Source of the DNA: an uncultured Oscillibacter sp.
GTDB lineage: Bacteria > Bacillota > Clostridia > Oscillospirales > Oscillospiraceae
Assembly: GCA_910576845.1 (NCBI GenBank)
Contig: CAJTJA010000102.1
Span: forward strand, 1-5,449
Direction of reading: 5' to 3'
DNA length: 5,449 nt
Shown piece by piece: positions 4,489 through 5,449 of the stretch (within the stretch, counting starts at the first letter, position 1; each line of letters opens with the position of its first letter). The position numbers and the translations under genes are program-made. The notes below the pieces were generated by a model. It had not been told where the DNA came from. It was given only the letters and a program-made list of their open reading frames with translations, and did not search any database.

Positions 4489-5232
4489 CAGCGGTTTGCA
4501 CTGTTGGGATGGGGCAGGTGTTACCGAAGCGGAGATCGGGGCACACAGGGGCACCTTGGGATGACGGAGGTCGTATTCCTCTTGCCTTCGCAGAGTACGT
4601 CGGCGCTCCGCATCCAACTCCAGTTGACGGAGCTGCCGTTGGTGGAACGCATCCACCGCCGGCCTTATTGGTTGGATCGTGTAGAGGCTGTTGCCCTTCC
4701 ACTTCATCCCACGCTTGTCAAAGTAGCTGCTGGGCTCCACAGTGATGAGGTTCATTTCCAGGAGCGTGCTGATACTTTTCATCGCGGTGTTCTTAGCCAG
4801 GTCTGTTGCGGCGGCGATGGTGTTGTAGCTTGGATGGCAGGTGTGTGTCCGGCGGTCCTCAATCAGCAGCAGATAAGCATAGACCATAAACGCAGAGGGT
4901 GAGAGATTCAGCAGAAACACCTCGTTGGGCAGAGTGAAAAATTTTTCGCTGGTGATGCACTGAACGTCCAGCGCAAGAGACCGTTCAGCCGTAACGAGTT
5001 CTTTGTCAACCAGAGTCCCCAGATGCTTTTTCACTGTGCTTGATGTCATGTGGACACCTGTTGTGATTACTTCTGGAGTGAGTGTGCCAGGAGGACGATG
5101 ATAGCAGAGATAGGAAAAAATTACGAACTCAGCAGGCTTGAGGTGATAGTCCCACACTGCGTTGGGGATAGCGAATCGGTAGTGTCTTGGGTCACGGCGA
5201 GGCCAGCCAATAGGGGTGGAGCGCCGTCTCAT
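4477..5232 (-). CDS. Tandem winged-helix DNA-binding protein, possible replication initiator
   Basis: This 251-residue protein starts at MRRRSTPIGWPRRDPRHYR. It contains two similar winged-helix units: residues 20-46 (FAIPNAVWDYHLKPAEFVI onward) align by eye with 99-127 (FTLPNEVFLLNLSPSAFMV onward), each followed by a helix-turn-helix (about 52-80 and 135-165, the latter PSYNTIAAATDLAKNTAMK). The C-terminus (about 195-225) is strongly basic and helical, then low-complexity. Tandem winged helices resemble plasmid replication initiators (Rep_3/RepA-N type); a regulator is the alternative. ATG 5232 was chosen because GGAGGT (5241-5246) lies 8 bases upstream and the ATG overlaps the upstream TGA as TGATG, so it is translationally coupled to the excisionase gene. 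A start at 5268 would need 12 more residues inside that gene and has no such support. The oriT region lies just downstream. Confidence 0.8.
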   Translation of the reverse strand: MRRRSTPIGWPRRDPRHYRFAIPNAVWDYHLKPAEFVIFSYLCYHRPPGTLTPEVITTGVHMTSSTVKKHLGTLVDKELVTAERSLALDVQCITSEKFFTLPNEVFLLNLSPSAFMVYAYLLLIEDRRTHTCHPSYNTIAAATDLAKNTAMKSISTLLEMNLITVEPSSYFDKRGMKWKGNSLYTIQPIRPAVDAFHQRQLRQLELDAERRRTLRRQEEYDLRHPKVPLCAPISASVTPAPSQQCKPLCAR

Positions 5233-5449
5233 CAGTTGCCACCTCCGGTCGTGTTCTGCTCCACCCACTGAATAAACTTCTCCTTGGGCACGACCATCCT
5301 GCTGCCGATTTTCAGAATCGGGAAGCCCAGCTCATGCATCAGCTCGTAACCGCTGGACGGCGAAACACCCAGCACCTGCGACACTAGACTTGCGTTGAGG
5401 AACAGCGGCAGCTCGCTGTAGTCTTTGAATTGCGATACTTTCATTTTGT
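5232..5449 (-). CDS. xis: Excisionase-like MerR-type HTH protein, running off the right edge
   Basis: The visible part from ATG 5444 is 70 residues (MKVSQFKDYSELPLFLNAS). Residues 16-36 (LNASLVSQVLGVSPSSGYELM) form the helix-turn-helix, and FPILKIGSRMVVPKEKFIQWVE (41-62) the wing and last helix, which is the HTH_17/excisionase-family pattern. Such proteins bend att DNA and steer integrase toward excision; an operon regulator is the alternative. The frame is open through the right edge. If the molecule is circular it continues at bases 1-34 and gives an 83-residue protein starting MEEAPWRPNTFDK. The TGA at 5234-5232 overlaps the next gene's ATG. No Shine-Dalgarno can be seen for ATG 5444. Confidence 0.8.
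   Translation of the reverse strand, partial: KMKVSQFKDYSELPLFLNASLVSQVLGVSPSSGYELMHELGFPILKIGSRMVVPKEKFIQWVEQNTTGGGN

Larger units (their letters stand above)
1..5449. mobile_element. Small integrative and mobilizable element (IME), apparently one complete circular unit
   Basis: The window carries a tRNA-derived attachment core, a tyrosine integrase beside it, an excisionase-like gene, a relaxase with an RHH partner, an oriT-like region and a tandem winged-helix protein, and no chromosomal housekeeping gene. There is no coupling protein (T4CP) or type IV secretion gene, so transfer would need a helper element; that makes it an IME rather than an ICE. There is no recognisable cargo. The ends join in frame through the excisionase gene, and the tRNA fragment has no 5' half, so I infer that this is a circular form or a unit of a tandem array, not a linear chromosomal insertion with flanks. 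The exact ends in the integrated state cannot be seen here. Confidence 0.75.

Noticed and set aside
4367..4702. 111-codon minus-strand frame
   Set aside because: It overlaps the 3' third of the winged-helix gene in another frame and is proline/glycine/arginine-rich without any recognisable motif; it is a shadow of that gene plus the hairpin region.
3724..4902. Long plus-strand frame of 392 codons
   Set aside because: It lies antisense to the RHH gene, oriT region and winged-helix gene, has no ribosome binding site or domain, and is explained by GC-rich codon bias on the opposite strand.
1..5449. CRISPR arrays, resistance genes, toxin-antitoxin pairs, riboswitches
   Set aside because: No regularly spaced 25-40 base repeats, no cargo-type proteins and no recognisable aptamer were found on either strand.

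Overview
The window looks like a complete, very small integrative and mobilizable element (IME) from a Gram-positive gut Clostridia-type host (Oscillospiraceae or Lachnospiraceae-like). Every gene lies on the minus strand and has an AGGAGG-type or weaker Shine-Dalgarno. DNA is fairly GC-rich. The gene set (MobP-type relaxase of the MobP3 kind with Sel1 repeats, DUF6809-like protein, tyrosine integrase with a 'MAKRRANGEG' start, excisionase-like HTH protein) is one I recognise from small Clostridia elements. No homology search was possible, so the host assignment is an inference.

Layout, left to right. Bases 1-34 are probably the 5' end of the excisionase gene, whose remainder sits at the right edge. 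Bases 35-217 are non-coding and dense in short direct and inverted repeats, as expected for integrase/excisionase arm sites. Bases 218-262 are the 3' part of a tRNA-Thr(CGT), from anticodon loop to CCA, with no 5' half: an attachment core. Two intrinsic terminators follow (263-298 and 328-366). Then, all leftward: integrase (387-1541), DUF6809-like protein (1544-1840), relaxase (1985-3730) cut in two by one in-frame TAG, a ribbon-helix-helix-like relaxosome protein (3718-4149), a 327-base hairpin-rich gap holding a probable oriT, a tandem winged-helix replication/regulation-type protein (4477-5232), and the excisionase-like gene (5232 to the right edge).

Two lines of evidence suggest that the window is one unit of a circle (or of a tandem array). 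The excisionase reading frame runs off the right end and continues in frame from base 1 back to an ATG at 34, giving a sensible 83-residue protein. The tRNA fragment also lacks its 5' half, as an attP does. On this reading the order is xis start - arm sites - tRNA core - int, the normal layout of an excised circle of 5,449 bp.

How the parts would work together: integrase and excisionase recombine at the tRNA-Thr core. The RHH protein and relaxase would process oriT near 4341-4348 (TATCCTGC, matching the RP4-type nic core) and rely on a co-resident conjugative element for coupling protein and mating channel, since none is encoded here. There is no antibiotic-resistance or other obvious cargo. 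The amber codon in the relaxase (probably CAG to TAG) may have disabled self-encoded mobilization while leaving excision and integration intact. This is the most notable oddity, next to the circular closure and the oriT candidate.
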